From: Pseudomonas pohangensis
GTDB lineage: Bacteria > Pseudomonadota > Gammaproteobacteria > Pseudomonadales > Pseudomonadaceae
Reading direction: 5' to 3'
Assembly: GCF_900105995.1 (NCBI RefSeq)
Contig: NZ_LT629785.1
Span: 434,001 to 498,000 of the forward strand
Length of the DNA: 64,000 nucleotides
The position numbers were made by a program, and so were the translations under genes. The notes below the pieces were generated by a model that had not been told where the DNA came from, did no database searches, and was given only the letters and a program-made list of their open reading frames with translations. The first letter of the stretch is position 1. Every line of letters begins with the position of its first letter. This document shows, one piece after another, positions 16,577-25,279 of this stretch.

Positions 16577-17787
16577 TGAGCAAATTTATGGAATGGATCG
16601 ATGCGCGCTTCCCCGCGACTAAAATGTGGGAAGACCATCTGTCCAAATACTATGCCCCGAAAAATTTCAACTTCTGGTATTTCTTTGGCTCTCTGGCGCT
16701 TCTGGTGCTGGTCAACCAGATACTCACGGGCGTTTGGCTAACCATGAGTTACACGCCGTCTTCCGAGGAGGCATTCGCTTCGGTCGAATACATCATGCGT
16801 GATGTGGATTACGGCTGGATCCTGCGCTACATGCACTCCACTGGCGCTTCGGCGTTCTTTCTGGTGGTCTACCTGCATATGTTCCGCGGGCTGCTTTATG
16901 GCTCCTACCAGAAGCCCCGCGAGCTGGTCTGGGTATTCGGCATGTTGATCTACCTGTGCCTGATGGCAGAAGGCTTTATGGGCTACCTGTTGCCCTGGGG
17001 CCAGATGTCCTATTGGGGTGCGCAGGTCATCATCTCGCTGTTCGGCGCCATCCCGGTCATCGGTGACGATCTGACCATGTGGATTCGTGGTGATTACCTG
17101 ATATCCGGCATTACCCTGAACCGTTTCTTCGCTTTGCATGTGATTGCATTGCCGATTGTTCTGCTCGGTCTGGTTGTGCTGCATATTCTGGCGTTGCACG
17201 AAGTCGGTTCGAACAACCCGGATGGTGTGGATATCAAGAAGAAGAAAGACGCGAATGGCGTGCCGCTTGACGGAATTGCCTTCCACCCGTACTACACCGT
17301 TAAAGATATTGTCGGTGTTGTCGTGTTCCTCTTCGTCTTCTGTGCGGTGATTTTCTTCTTCCCCGAAATGGGCGGATATTTCCTCGAGAAGCCCAACTTC
17401 GAGCCGGCGAACCCGTTCAAGACACCAGCGCACATTGCTCCGGTATGGTACTTCACGCCTTACTACGCGATTCTGCGCGCCATTCCCGACAAGCTGATGG
17501 GTGTTGTTGCCATGGGTGCGGCGATTGCCATCCTGTTCGTGCTGCCCTGGCTGGATCGCAGTCCGGTCAAGTCGATCCGCTACAAGGGCTGGATGAGCAA
17601 AGTCTGGCTGACCATTTTCACGGTTTCCTTCGTGATTCTGGGCTACTTCGGCTCTCAGGCGCCCTCAGAAATAGGCACGCTGATGTCGCGTACCTGCACC
17701 ATCTTGTATTTTGCCTTTTTCATCCTGATGCCGTTCTACACCCGGATGGAAAAGACCAAACCGGTTCCGGAAAGGGTGACTGGCTGA
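16576..17787 (+). CDS. petB: Cytochrome b of the bc1 complex
   Basis: This is the membrane core of complex III, carrying two b hemes and both quinone sites. The 403 residues form eight predicted membrane helices. Heme His pairs lie in helices near MHSTGASAFFLVVYLHMFRG and FFALHVIALPIVLLGLVVLH, and the Qo-site motif is PEMGGYF-adjacent in this protein (the canonical PEWY appears here as PVWYFTPYYAILRAIPDK). It is a full-length cytochrome b, not the split b6/subunit IV form. It overlaps petA by one base and petC by one base. Confidence 0.98.
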   Translation: MSKFMEWIDARFPATKMWEDHLSKYYAPKNFNFWYFFGSLALLVLVNQILTGVWLTMSYTPSSEEAFASVEYIMRDVDYGWILRYMHSTGASAFFLVVYLHMFRGLLYGSYQKPRELVWVFGMLIYLCLMAEGFMGYLLPWGQMSYWGAQVIISLFGAIPVIGDDLTMWIRGDYLISGITLNRFFALHVIALPIVLLGLVVLHILALHEVGSNNPDGVDIKKKKDANGVPLDGIAFHPYYTVKDIVGVVVFLFVFCAVIFFFPEMGGYFLEKPNFEPANPFKTPAHIAPVWYFTPYYAILRAIPDKLMGVVAMGAAIAILFVLPWLDRSPVKSIRYKGWMSKVWLTIFTVSFVILGYFGSQAPSEIGTLMSRTCTILYFAFFILMPFYTRMEKTKPVPERVTG

Positions 17788-18569
17788 TGAAAAAGCAACT
17801 TATTGCATTGATATTTGCAGCATTGCCAGTCCTGGCTTCAGCCAGTGCTGAGCCTGGATACCCAATGGATCATGTCGATATTGACCTGAAGGACAAGGCT
17901 TCCCTGCAGGATGGAGCTCGCACCTTTGTCAATTACTGCATGGGCTGCCATAGCGCCAAGTACCAGCGTTACGAGCGTGTCGCCAAGGATCTCGGCATAC
18001 CCGAAGGGCTGATGCTCGACAATCTGGTGTTTACCGGTGCCAAGATCGGTGAGCATATGTCGATCGGCATGCGTCCGGAGGATGCCAAGGTCTGGTTTGG
18101 TGCTGCGCCGCCTGACCTGACACTGGTGGCTCGCGTGCGTGGCAATGAATGGCTGTATACCTATCTGCGGACCTTCTATGAAGATCCGGCACGCCCGTGG
18201 GGCGTCAACAACAAGGCCTTCCCGAATGTGGGTATGCCCAATGTGCTGGTAGGGTTGCAGGGTCGTCAGGTGCTTGGTTGCAAGCAGGTCCCTGTGGTTG
18301 AGCACGGCAAGAAGCAATACGATCCGCTGACCGGTACGCCGATTACGCATGAGGCTTGCGACCAGCTGACCATTCTGCCAAATACCGGCACTCTGAATGA
18401 GGCGGAGTTTGATGAGAAAGTAAGGAACCTCGTTGGATTCCTCGCTTATTCGGCCAACCCGGTCAAGCTTGAAAGCCATCGAATTGGGGTTTATGTACTG
18501 TTGTACCTGGCCTTCTTCTTCGTATTCGCTTATCTGCTCAAGCGTGAGTTCTGGAAAGACGTACACTAA
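17787..18569 (+). CDS. petC: Cytochrome c1 of the bc1 complex
   Basis: This periplasmic heme protein accepts electrons from the Rieske centre and passes them to soluble cytochrome c. The 260 residues include a signal peptide (about 1-21, ending ASASA), the heme-binding CMGCH at about residues 52-56, and a C-terminal membrane anchor (IGVYVLLYLAFFFVFAYLL) followed by KREFWKDVH. I start at ATG 17787, which overlaps the petB stop, although the frame is open much further upstream inside petB. It is the last gene of petABC; a GC-rich hairpin follows. Confidence 0.97.
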   Translation: MKKQLIALIFAALPVLASASAEPGYPMDHVDIDLKDKASLQDGARTFVNYCMGCHSAKYQRYERVAKDLGIPEGLMLDNLVFTGAKIGEHMSIGMRPEDAKVWFGAAPPDLTLVARVRGNEWLYTYLRTFYEDPARPWGVNNKAFPNVGMPNVLVGLQGRQVLGCKQVPVVEHGKKQYDPLTGTPITHEACDQLTILPNTGTLNEAEFDEKVRNLVGFLAYSANPVKLESHRIGVYVLLYLAFFFVFAYLLKREFWKDVH

Positions 18570-18591
18570 GACCTACTGGCCGTTCGAAGCG

Positions 18592-18618
18592 CGCGCCCTT
18601 TTGGGCGCGCTTGTCTTT
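18592..18618 (+). terminator. Hairpin between petC and sspA
   Basis: GCGCGCCC (18592-18599) pairs with GGGCGCGC (18603-18610) around TTT, followed by a T-rich stretch (TTGTCTTTCT). It is probably a partial terminator, because sspA follows at once on the same strand. Confidence 0.6.
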
Positions 18619-18655
18619 CTGCCTCCCAAAAGCTATCTACTAGAGGAGGAGCGTC

Positions 18656-19273
18656 TTGAGCGCCATTAACAAACTGACCTGTTTTTCCGATCCTGCGGAT
18701 CATTACAGTCACCGGGTGCGTCTGGTGCTTGCTGAAAAAGCAGTAGCCTGTGTGCATGTTGACGTTGCCAGCGGACAGTGTCCCGAGCAGCTGGCAGAGC
18801 TCAATCCTTACGGTACCCTGCCGACATTGGCAGATCGTGATCTGGCGTTGTACGAGTCAACGGTGGTGATGGAGTATCTGGATGAGCGCTATCCGCATCC
18901 GCCGTTGCTGCCGGTTTATCCGGTTGCCCGGGCGAATAGTCGTTTGTTGATCCACCGCATACAGCGTGACTGGTGTTCGGCAGTTGATCTGATTCTTGAT
19001 CCCAAGACCAAGGAGTCTGCCCGCACCAAGGCGCGTAAAGAGCTGCGTGAAAGCCTCACGGGCATATCGCCGTTGTTTGATGACAAGCCCTTCTTCCTGA
19101 GCAACGAGTTCAGCTTGCTGGATTGTTGCCTGCTACCGATCCTCTGGCGCTTGCCGCAATTGGGCGTCGAGCTGCCGGCTCCGGCCAAGCCATTGCTCGA
19201 TTACATGTCGCGAAACTTTTCCCGGCCAGGCTTTCAGGAGAGCCTATCCTCCATAGAACAGGCAATGCGTTGA
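18656..19273 (+). CDS. sspA: Stringent starvation protein A
   Basis: SspA is a GST-fold protein without transferase activity that binds RNA polymerase and helps starvation, acid and virulence gene control. It has 205 residues: a thioredoxin-like N-terminal domain (LTCFSDPADHYSHRVRLVLAEK) and a helical GST C-terminal domain. The PHP-type surface motif, here YPHPPLLP, is visible at about residues 80-87. The start is a TTG at 18656, supported by GAGGAGGA 5 bases upstream; no nearby ATG fits. sspB follows 10 bases after the stop, the usual pair. Confidence 0.96.
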   Translation: MSAINKLTCFSDPADHYSHRVRLVLAEKAVACVHVDVASGQCPEQLAELNPYGTLPTLADRDLALYESTVVMEYLDERYPHPPLLPVYPVARANSRLLIHRIQRDWCSAVDLILDPKTKESARTKARKELRESLTGISPLFDDKPFFLSNEFSLLDCCLLPILWRLPQLGVELPAPAKPLLDYMSRNFSRPGFQESLSSIEQAMR

Positions 19274-19283
19274 GGAGATGCCC

Positions 19284-19691
19284 ATGAACTCAAGCCGTCC
19301 ATACCTGATTCGATCGCTTTACGAGTGGATCGTAGATAACGATTGCACGCCTCATCTGCTGGTTAACGCTGACTACAAAGGCGTTCAGGTGCCCTCCGGT
19401 TATGCGAGTGACGGGCAGATCGTATTGAATGTTTCGCCCCAGGCCGTTCGTCATTTGTTGATGGATAATGATGCCGTCAGTTTCGAAGGGCGCTTTGGTG
19501 GCGTGCCACAAACCCTGTTTATTCCGGCAATGGCAGTCCTGGCGATTTATGCCAGAGAGAACGGTCAGGGTATGGTTTTCGAGCTGGAGCAGCCGGAAGT
19601 CGAGCAGGAAGTTTCTGCAGCTGATCAGGCTTCGCCAGAAGTGCAGCCGCCCAATCCGGGCGGGCGTCCGAGCCTGAAAGTGGTCAAGTAA
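19284..19691 (+). CDS. sspB: ClpXP protease specificity-enhancing factor
   Basis: SspB binds ssrA-tagged proteins from stalled ribosomes and delivers them to ClpXP. The 135 residues have the SspB fold at the N-terminus (RPYLIRSLYEWIVDNDCTPH), a flexible Gln/Pro-rich linker and the C-terminal GRPSLKVVK, the short module that docks on ClpX. I choose the second ATG (19284), since GAGGAG sits 6 bases ahead of it and would abut the ATG at 19278. A perfect terminator overlaps the stop codon. Confidence 0.95.
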   Translation: MNSSRPYLIRSLYEWIVDNDCTPHLLVNADYKGVQVPSGYASDGQIVLNVSPQAVRHLLMDNDAVSFEGRFGGVPQTLFIPAMAVLAIYARENGQGMVFELEQPEVEQEVSAADQASPEVQPPNPGGRPSLKVVK

Positions 19692-19724
19692 ATAAAAAGG
19701 CGACCCGAGGTCGCCTTTTTATTT
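19690..19724. terminator. Bidirectional terminator of sspAB and dolP
   Basis: A perfect 16-base stem (19690-19705 with 19709-19724) has a CGA loop, a GC-rich core and A/T-rich outer arms on both sides. It begins within the sspB stop codon and ends 18 bases before the dolP stop. Confidence 0.92.
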
Positions 19725-19742
19725 ACAGCCAGACTGTTTAGT

Positions 19743-20276
19743 TTAATTGGTGTATTCGAAGAGTTTGACGACCTTTTGTACGCCTGCAGCTCCTGAAACG
19801 ACAGCTGTGGCGCTTGCGCCTTCCTGACGGGTCACTATGCCCATAAGGAAAACCACCCCGTTTTCGGTGATGACCTTTATGCGGGCGCTCGGGACTGTTG
19901 AGTCAGCGAGCATCAATGTCTTGATTTTAGAGGTGATCAAGGCGTCATTGCTGCGTACCAGCAGCGAGGTGGGCTCCATGATCTGCAGCTCGTTATGCAC
20001 GGTGCGGACCCCGCGTACCGAGCGTGCGGCTTGCCCGGCACGATCCTTCAGCTCGGCTCTGGGAGTCTGCCCGGCTATCAGAATGACGCCGTTATAACTG
20101 CTGGTGACAATGTGCGAGGTCGGGCTGCTCAGGTCGGGCGCTGCATCACTGATGGCAGAATTCACATCCGGGTCGAGAAACTGGTCATCAATCTTGTTGC
20201 CCATGCTGCGGTTACTGCAGGCTCCAAGCAAAAGAGTCGAGGCGAGTGCTGCAACCAGAAGGCTATTGCGGGTCAT
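19743..20276 (-). CDS. dolP: BON-domain outer-membrane lipoprotein (DolP/YraP type)
   Basis: This lipoprotein of the DolP family helps outer-membrane integrity in E. coli. The 177 residues start with a lipoprotein signal whose lipobox is LLGAC (Cys at residue 20). The next residues are Ser and Asn, not Asp, so export to the outer membrane is expected. Two BON domains follow, about residues 45-105 and 110-175. It overlaps the diaA stop by 4 bases and is the last gene of the minus-strand lpoA-yraN-diaA-dolP group, the same set as in E. coli. Confidence 0.9.
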   Translation of the reverse strand: MTRNSLLVAALASTLLLGACSNRSMGNKIDDQFLDPDVNSAISDAAPDLSSPTSHIVTSSYNGVILIAGQTPRAELKDRAGQAARSVRGVRTVHNELQIMEPTSLLVRSNDALITSKIKTLMLADSTVPSARIKVITENGVVFLMGIVTRQEGASATAVVSGAAGVQKVVKLFEYTN

Positions 20277-20866
20277 TCTTCACTCCCAAATAGTTGATGG
20301 TCAATCAGGTCGCACAGGCAGTGAATTGCCAGCAGGTGAACTTCCTGGATGCGAGCAGTAACTTTTGACGGTACACGAATTTCGACATCTTCAGGCAGCA
20401 ACAGGGAGGCCATGCCGCCGCCATCTCGGCCGGTCAGGGCGACGACCAGCATTTCCCGGTCGTGTGCGGCCTGGATCGCCTGAATGACGTTTGCTGAATT
20501 TCCGCTGGTGGAGATAGCCAGAAGAATGTCTCCCGGACGGCCGAGCGCACGAATCTGTTTCGAGAAGACTTCGTTATAGCTGTAATCGTTGGCGATCGAG
20601 GTAATCGTCGAACTGTCAGTGGTAAGTGCAATTGCCGGTAGGCTGGGGCGCTCGCGCTCGAAGCGATTAAGCAGTTCCGAGGAAAAGTGCTGGGCGTCAC
20701 CAGCCGAACCACCATTGCCACAGGTGAGAATTTTTCCTTCATTGAGCAGCGCATTTACCATCAGCAGGCTTGCCTCGGCGATGCTTGGTGGTAGTGAATC
20801 GATAGCCAGCTGTTTGGTTTCTATGCTGGCCTGGAAAAGCTGTCGAATGCGAGATTGCATTTCCAT
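20273..20866 (-). CDS. diaA: SIS-domain protein, DiaA type (often annotated GmhA)
   Basis: This 197-residue single SIS-domain protein sits between yraN and dolP, the same setting as E. coli diaA, whose product binds DnaA and times replication initiation. Visible features are LTCGNGGSAGDAQHFSSELL and the ISTSGNSANVIQA phosphosugar-binding loop. Residues of the sedoheptulose-7-phosphate isomerase GmhA are similar and many pseudomonad entries use that name. The context favours DiaA, but a second role in heptose synthesis cannot be excluded from sequence alone. Confidence 0.82.
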   Translation of the reverse strand: MEMQSRIRQLFQASIETKQLAIDSLPPSIAEASLLMVNALLNEGKILTCGNGGSAGDAQHFSSELLNRFERERPSLPAIALTTDSSTITSIANDYSYNEVFSKQIRALGRPGDILLAISTSGNSANVIQAIQAAHDREMLVVALTGRDGGGMASLLLPEDVEIRVPSKVTARIQEVHLLAIHCLCDLIDHQLFGSEE

Positions 20867-20970
20867 CGGGTTTAACCTTTCTAAGTTATGTATTCGGCAT
20901 CGGTCAGGCTGCCTCAGTGCTTGCCTGTCTGCGTAGTTCCTTTAGCCAGCAAGTAAAACATTGCCCTTGT

Positions 20971-21339
20971 TCAGCTTTCAAATGCGCTTTTCAGCCAGTT
21001 CAGCTGTGGTGAGTCCGGCTGTTTGCCCGGCTCGATGGCGATGACATCAAACCGGCAGGGTGACTTGCTCCAGCGCGGCTCGCTTTGTAAATACTGTTGT
21101 GCAGCCAGTATCAGTTTGCCACGTTTACGCATGTCCACGCTTTCCAGGGCGCCTCCCCAGGCCGCGTGCTTGCGAAACCGCACCTCGACAAATACCAGGG
21201 TATTCCCTTCGAGCATTATCAGATCCAGCTCGCCACGCTTGCAGCGCCAGTTCTGTGCGACAAGCGTAAGGCCGTTTTGTTCCAGATGCTGGCGGGCAAG
21301 CTTCTCTGCTGTTTGCCCGCTGTGCTGGCTAATCCCCAT
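20971..21339 (-). CDS. yraN: YraN family (UPF0102) endonuclease-like protein
   Basis: This 122-residue protein has the Holliday-junction resolvase-like restriction endonuclease fold. The active-site pattern of the fold is visible: Glu in GQTAEKLARQHL, Asp in CKRGELDLIMLE and the ExK-like EVRFRK (VFVEVRFRKH). The cellular role is unproven. Its ATG overlaps the lpoA stop by one base, so translation is probably coupled; diaA follows after 104 bases. Confidence 0.9.
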   Translation of the reverse strand: MGISQHSGQTAEKLARQHLEQNGLTLVAQNWRCKRGELDLIMLEGNTLVFVEVRFRKHAAWGGALESVDMRKRGKLILAAQQYLQSEPRWSKSPCRFDVIAIEPGKQPDSPQLNWLKSAFES

Positions 21340-23135
21340 CAGAGTGGCTGGACAAATCCATCACGAAACTCGGCCCATGGCAACTGGCGAACCACCCGTT
21401 GTGTCGGGCTCAGGCTGAGCAGGCCGGAGAGTCCCTGGGTATTGCTGTCAGGCAGCGCTTTCAGCTGGGCCAGATACGAGGTCAGCAGGTAGGCATCGTT
21501 GCCCATGGCGAACAGGCGACCCATGCTGCCCGCTGCTTGCGGCCATTGTGCAATTACCTGCTGTTGCAGGGGGGCCGAAGTATTCAGCAGCCAGGGGGTT
21601 TCACAGAAGAGGATGCCGTTCAGGTCTGCGGGTTGTGGCTGGTTGATCGAACCGCCAAGCAGGTGCGAGGTGGCATATACCGGCACGTCACCGGCGTACT
21701 GGAAGGCAAGGGTGGGCTTGATCTGTTGTGCCTGTTGCGGTGTGGCGGCGAGGAAAATGAAGTCAATGTCCTGGCGGCGCGCCGGTTGTGAGGCAATATC
21801 GACACCCAGTAGTGATTTCAGGCGTTTGGCGCGTGCTTCGCTGTCGCGCAGTTGAAACAGGCTGGCTATTTGCTGGGCCAGCTCGACCGGCTGTTCGACA
21901 TGCTCAGCTGCGATCAGGCTGCCGCCTTCTGCCAGCCAGCTCTGCTGGAAAGCTGCCAGTGTTCTGTCACCCCACTCGCCGCGAGGTACCAGTGCTACAG
22001 CGCGACGCATGCCGTCAGCCCATGCACGGCGTGCCACTTCGCGTGCTTCGTCTTCGGCAGAAAGCCCGAATTGAAACAGTTGGGGCGGGCCGGGTTCTGT
22101 TGTATCGCTATAGTTCAGTGCCAGAGTTGTGATCGGCAGCTGGGATTGGGCGTTAAGCTGCCTGACCAGTGGTTTTTCCAGCGGGCCAACCACAAGGTCA
22201 ATGCCATCCAGCTTGGCCTGCTGGTAGAACTGATCCATCGAGGTCAGCTGGCTGCTGTCATAGAGAATGATTTCCGGAGCCGAGGCGCCGCTCGCCAGCG
22301 TCTGGTAATAGGCAGCCATGAAACCGTTGCGCAGGGCTTCAGCCACCGAGGCCAGCTGGCCTTGCTGAGGCAGCAGCAGGCCTACCTTGTTAGGTGACTG
22401 ACTGGCCAGTGCCTTGATCTCGGTCAGCGGCTTGGGCAGCTTGAGTGCTGCCGGGTGTTGCGGGTTTTTGTTGCGCCAGTCGTCGATAGCCGCTTGTTGT
22501 TGCTCCAGGCTGCTGGCGCTGCGGGAAATTTGTGCCAGCGCAAGCCATCCGGACAGATCGGCATCGTTGCCGGCTTGCAACTGATCATTGGGCAGGCTGG
22601 CGACCAGCTCCCAGATCATCTCGTGATTACTGCTTGCCGTATCCCCGCTGAGCAGGGGTGCAATGAACACGCGCTCGCGCGCAGCGGCCAGAGTCTGGTT
22701 GTCGGCCTGGAGGGCTTCCGCACGCACCAGCGAGCTGCGCACCTGCTGCTTGACGGGTAGCTGTGCGAGGTACTGAAAGCTGGGGTGGTTCAGGTCATTG
22801 AGCGCGCTCTTGGGTTTGTTGCGATGCAGCGCCAGTTCGGCCTGCAGGGTTTGTGCGTAGACCTGTTGCGCCGGCTGCAGGCTTTGCAGGGGGACTTGCT
22901 GGAGGATGCTGCTGGACCGCATGAAATCCTGTTGCTGATAGGCAAGATCTGCAGCAGAAAGGCGCAGCGCATTGGCTTCTTCGGGATCGCTGTCGTTGGC
23001 TTCTTCAAGCATTTGCTCGATGCTGGCGTCAGGAGCGCTCGGCAGCTCGCCAATGGAGCCACCCTGCTTGCTGGCGCAGGCAGCCAGCAAGCAGGCCATG
23101 AAAAGTACTGTGAGTGGGCGCAGGCAGACGTTCAT
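21339..23135 (-). CDS. lpoA: LpoA-type outer-membrane lipoprotein, activator of PBP1a
   Basis: LpoA reaches from the outer membrane through the periplasm to activate the peptidoglycan synthase PBP1a. The 598 residues carry a lipobox LLAAC (Cys about residue 20), an N-terminal helical TPR-like region (about 30-250) and a C-terminal periplasmic-binding-protein fold (about 265-590; note VGLLLPQQGQLASVAEALRN and DLVVGPLEKPLVRQL). It heads the minus-strand group with yraN, diaA and dolP, and is divergent from rsmI with a 121-base gap, exactly as in E. coli. Confidence 0.93.
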   Translation of the reverse strand: MNVCLRPLTVLFMACLLAACASKQGGSIGELPSAPDASIEQMLEEANDSDPEEANALRLSAADLAYQQQDFMRSSSILQQVPLQSLQPAQQVYAQTLQAELALHRNKPKSALNDLNHPSFQYLAQLPVKQQVRSSLVRAEALQADNQTLAAARERVFIAPLLSGDTASSNHEMIWELVASLPNDQLQAGNDADLSGWLALAQISRSASSLEQQQAAIDDWRNKNPQHPAALKLPKPLTEIKALASQSPNKVGLLLPQQGQLASVAEALRNGFMAAYYQTLASGASAPEIILYDSSQLTSMDQFYQQAKLDGIDLVVGPLEKPLVRQLNAQSQLPITTLALNYSDTTEPGPPQLFQFGLSAEDEAREVARRAWADGMRRAVALVPRGEWGDRTLAAFQQSWLAEGGSLIAAEHVEQPVELAQQIASLFQLRDSEARAKRLKSLLGVDIASQPARRQDIDFIFLAATPQQAQQIKPTLAFQYAGDVPVYATSHLLGGSINQPQPADLNGILFCETPWLLNTSAPLQQQVIAQWPQAAGSMGRLFAMGNDAYLLTSYLAQLKALPDSNTQGLSGLLSLSPTQRVVRQLPWAEFRDGFVQPL

Positions 23136-23256
23136 TGAGCTATTCCGATACTCGGTTCAAGAGTCCGCGATTGTACCCAAGCCCTGCCCATGGTGCGATC
23201 TTGCCGTACCAGTTATGACTACAATGGCGAAATTATTTGCATTCCGGAGGTTTCCG

Positions 23257-24129
23257 TTGAAGGTCCCAGAGCTACCTACCCAGTCCAGCGGTACGCTTTA
23301 TGTGGTCGCCACACCAATAGGAAATCTGGAAGATATCAGTGCCAGGGCCCTGCGCATCCTGGCCGAGGTGGCCTTGATCGCCGCCGAAGACACCCGTCAT
23401 TCCGCACGTCTGCTCCAGCATTTTGGTATTGCCACGCCGTTGCAGGCCTGCCATGAGCATAACGAGCGCGAACAGGGTGGACGCTTCATCGGCCGGCTGC
23501 AGGCGGGAGATGATGTGGCGCTGATTTCTGATGCCGGTACCCCGCTGATCTCGGATCCGGGCTATCATCTGGTGCGCCAGGCGCGGGCTATGGGCATCCG
23601 GGTGGTGCCGGTTCCGGGCGCCTGTGCGCTGATCGCTGCACTGTCAGCGGCAGGCTTGCCATCCGACCGGTTTATCTTCGAGGGATTCCTGCCGGCGAAA
23701 ATGGCCGCACGGCGTGCGCGTCTGGAGTTGTTGCGTGAAGAGCCTCGCACGTTGATTTTCTATGAGGCACCCCATCGCATTCTTGAATGTATCGAGGATA
23801 TGCGCCTGGTCTTCGGTGCCGAACGGCTGGCCTTGCTGGGGCGCGAGTTGACCAAGACTTTCGAGACGCTCAAGAGTCTGCCCCTGGGCGAGCTGTATGA
23901 CTGGGTTGCGGCGGACAGCAATCAGCAGCGTGGCGAATGTGTGCTGCTGGTGGCTGGCTGGGAGGCTCCGGCGGGGGACGAGCAGGTGAGTGCAGGGGTT
24001 ATGCGTGTGCTTGACCTGCTGCTGGCGGAACTGCCGCTCAAGCGAGCAGCTGCGCTGGCGGCCGAGATTACCGGGGTACGCAAGAATCTGCTTTATCAGC
24101 AGGCGCTGGAGCGGCAGAAGGGCGCTTGA
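23257..24129 (+). CDS. rsmI: 16S rRNA 2'-O-methyltransferase (C1402)
   Basis: RsmI methylates the ribose of C1402 in 16S rRNA using SAM; RsmH, encoded at 25280, methylates the base of the same nucleotide. The tetrapyrrole methylase fold is evident: LYVVATPIGNLEDIS near the start, ISDAGTPLISDPG at about residues 88-100, PGACALIAALSAAGLP, and EAPHRILECIEDM. I start at TTG 23257, which follows GGAGG with 6 bases of spacing and gives 290 residues (E. coli 286). Upstream in-frame ATGs have no ribosome site. Confidence 0.94.
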   Translation: MKVPELPTQSSGTLYVVATPIGNLEDISARALRILAEVALIAAEDTRHSARLLQHFGIATPLQACHEHNEREQGGRFIGRLQAGDDVALISDAGTPLISDPGYHLVRQARAMGIRVVPVPGACALIAALSAAGLPSDRFIFEGFLPAKMAARRARLELLREEPRTLIFYEAPHRILECIEDMRLVFGAERLALLGRELTKTFETLKSLPLGELYDWVAADSNQQRGECVLLVAGWEAPAGDEQVSAGVMRVLDLLLAELPLKRAAALAAEITGVRKNLLYQQALERQKGA

Positions 24130-24169
24130 GCTTGTTCTCTGGCTGGCAGGTGGTTAACCTTGCCGGCGG

Positions 24170-24516
24170 AGAGTCGATCGGACAGTCGCTGCCTTCGCAA
24201 GAAGGGGGAGGAAAGTCCGGGCTCCATAGGGCAGAGCGCCAGGTAACGCCTGGGAGGCGTGAGCCTACGGAAAGTGCCACAGAAAATAACCGCCTAAGCA
24301 CGCAAGTGCCGGTAAGGGTGAAAAGGTGCGGTAAGAGCGCACCGCGCGGCTGGTAACAGTCCGTGGCTAGGCAAACCCCGCTCGGAGCAAGACCAAATAG
24401 GGTTCCATTGGCGTGGCCCGCGCTGGAACCGGGTAGGTTGCTAAAGGCGTGCAGTGATGTACGTCGTAGAGGAATGACTGTCCTCGACAGAACCCGGCTT
24501 ACAGATCGACTCTCCT
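24170..24516 (+). ncRNA. rnpB: RNase P RNA, bacterial class A
   Basis: This is the catalytic RNA of RNase P, which removes the 5' leader of pre-tRNAs. Conserved blocks are present in order: GAGGAAAGTCCGGGCTCC (about 24208-24226), AGGTAACGCCTGG, GGTAAGGGTGAAA, GGTAAGAGCGCACCGCGCGG, GTAACAGTCCGTGGC, CCAAATAGG, and near the end ATGACTGTCC and ACAGAACCCGGCTTA. The ends are set by the P1 helix, AGAGTCGATC near 24170 pairing with GATCGACTCT near 24504-24513, so they are accurate to a few bases. TCCTCTTTTTACTT follows and may act with the 3' helix as terminator. The place between rsmI and mraZ is typical for Pseudomonas. Confidence 0.96.
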
Positions 24517-24715
24517 CTTTTTACTTCCAGCCTGCGCGAAATTCTCCCAGGTAATACCAAAAAATTCTTACTCTTCATAAATCACTTTAACTTCGTGATT
24601 CATGGCGCTGTGTTCGCTTGTTTTTGGTTAATTTTCATCCGTCAAAAGACTGCATATCCTTCCGCTTTCGCAGCTAAATCACCGCCCCGTAAGGATTTTT
24701 CCCTATTTGCGCGCC

Positions 24716-24745
24716 TTGACGGTGGGTGCTCTGCGTTCCTATAGT
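24716..24745 (+). promoter_or_regulatory. Promoter of the dcw cluster (Pmra)
   Basis: TTGACG (24716-24721) and TATAGT (24740-24745) are separated by 18 bases, a strong sigma-70 match. Transcription should start near 24752, at the edge of the MraZ boxes. The rest of the stretch 24517-24715 between rnpB and this promoter is A/T-rich and shows no gene. Confidence 0.8.
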
Positions 24746-24751
24746 GTGCAC

Positions 24752-24780
24752 AAGTGGTAGAAAGTGGGTTGAAGTGGTTT
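24752..24780 (+). promoter_or_regulatory. MraZ operator: three direct repeats with 10-base period
   Basis: AAGTGG is repeated at 24752, 24762 and 24772 (AAGTGGT, AAGTGGG, AAGTGGT), each GTGG core exactly 10 bases from the next. MraZ proteins are known to bind three or four TGGGN-type repeats spaced by 5 bases in front of their own gene. The site lies at about +1 to +29, suggesting autorepression of the cluster. Confidence 0.82.
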
Positions 24781-24821
24781 TTTATGGCTAGGAAAGCCGA
24801 TTAATAAGGGGAAATGCAGCA

Positions 24822-25277
24822 GTGTTTCGTGGAGCCAACGCCATCAGTCTCGACGCCAAAGGGCGCCTCGCGATGCCAAGCCGGTATCGTGAAGAGCTTG
24901 TTGCGCGTTGTGCCGGCCAGCTCATCGTGACCATTGACGCGATTGACCCCTGTTTGTGTGTTTATCCCCTGGCCGAGTGGGAGCTGATCGAAGCCAAGCT
25001 GCGCGAACTGCCTTCCCTGCGCGAAGAGAGCCGTCGCCTGCAGCGCCTGCTGATCGGTAACGCCGTGGATATCGAGCTGGATGGCAATGGCCGCTTCCTG
25101 GTGCCGCCGCGTCTGCGCGAATATGCCCGGCTGGACAAGCACGCGATGCTGGTGGGCCAGTTGAACAAGTTTCAATTGTGGGACGAAGCTGCCTGGAACG
25201 CGATTGCGGATGCGGACCTGGCGGCAATCAAGCAATCCGGCAGCCTGCCGGAAGAACTTCGCGATCTGATCCTGTGA
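24822..25277 (+). CDS. mraZ: Transcriptional regulator MraZ
   Basis: MraZ is a small AbrB-like DNA-binding protein that forms rings and represses the dcw promoter. The 151 residues hold two MraZ repeats, each with a DxxGR signature: SLDAKGRLAMPSRYRE (about residues 9-24) and ELDGNGRFLVPPRLRE (about 85-100). The start is GTG 24822, behind AAGGGGAAATGCAGCA. It is the first gene of the cluster; the rsmH ATG follows 2 bases after the stop. Confidence 0.97.
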   Translation: MFRGANAISLDAKGRLAMPSRYREELVARCAGQLIVTIDAIDPCLCVYPLAEWELIEAKLRELPSLREESRRLQRLLIGNAVDIELDGNGRFLVPPRLREYARLDKHAMLVGQLNKFQLWDEAAWNAIADADLAAIKQSGSLPEELRDLIL

Positions 25278-25279
25278 TT

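Noticed and set aside
23201..23225. Promoter TTGCCG/TACAAT upstream of rsmI
   Set aside because: The spacing is only 13 bases, too short for a sigma-70 promoter.
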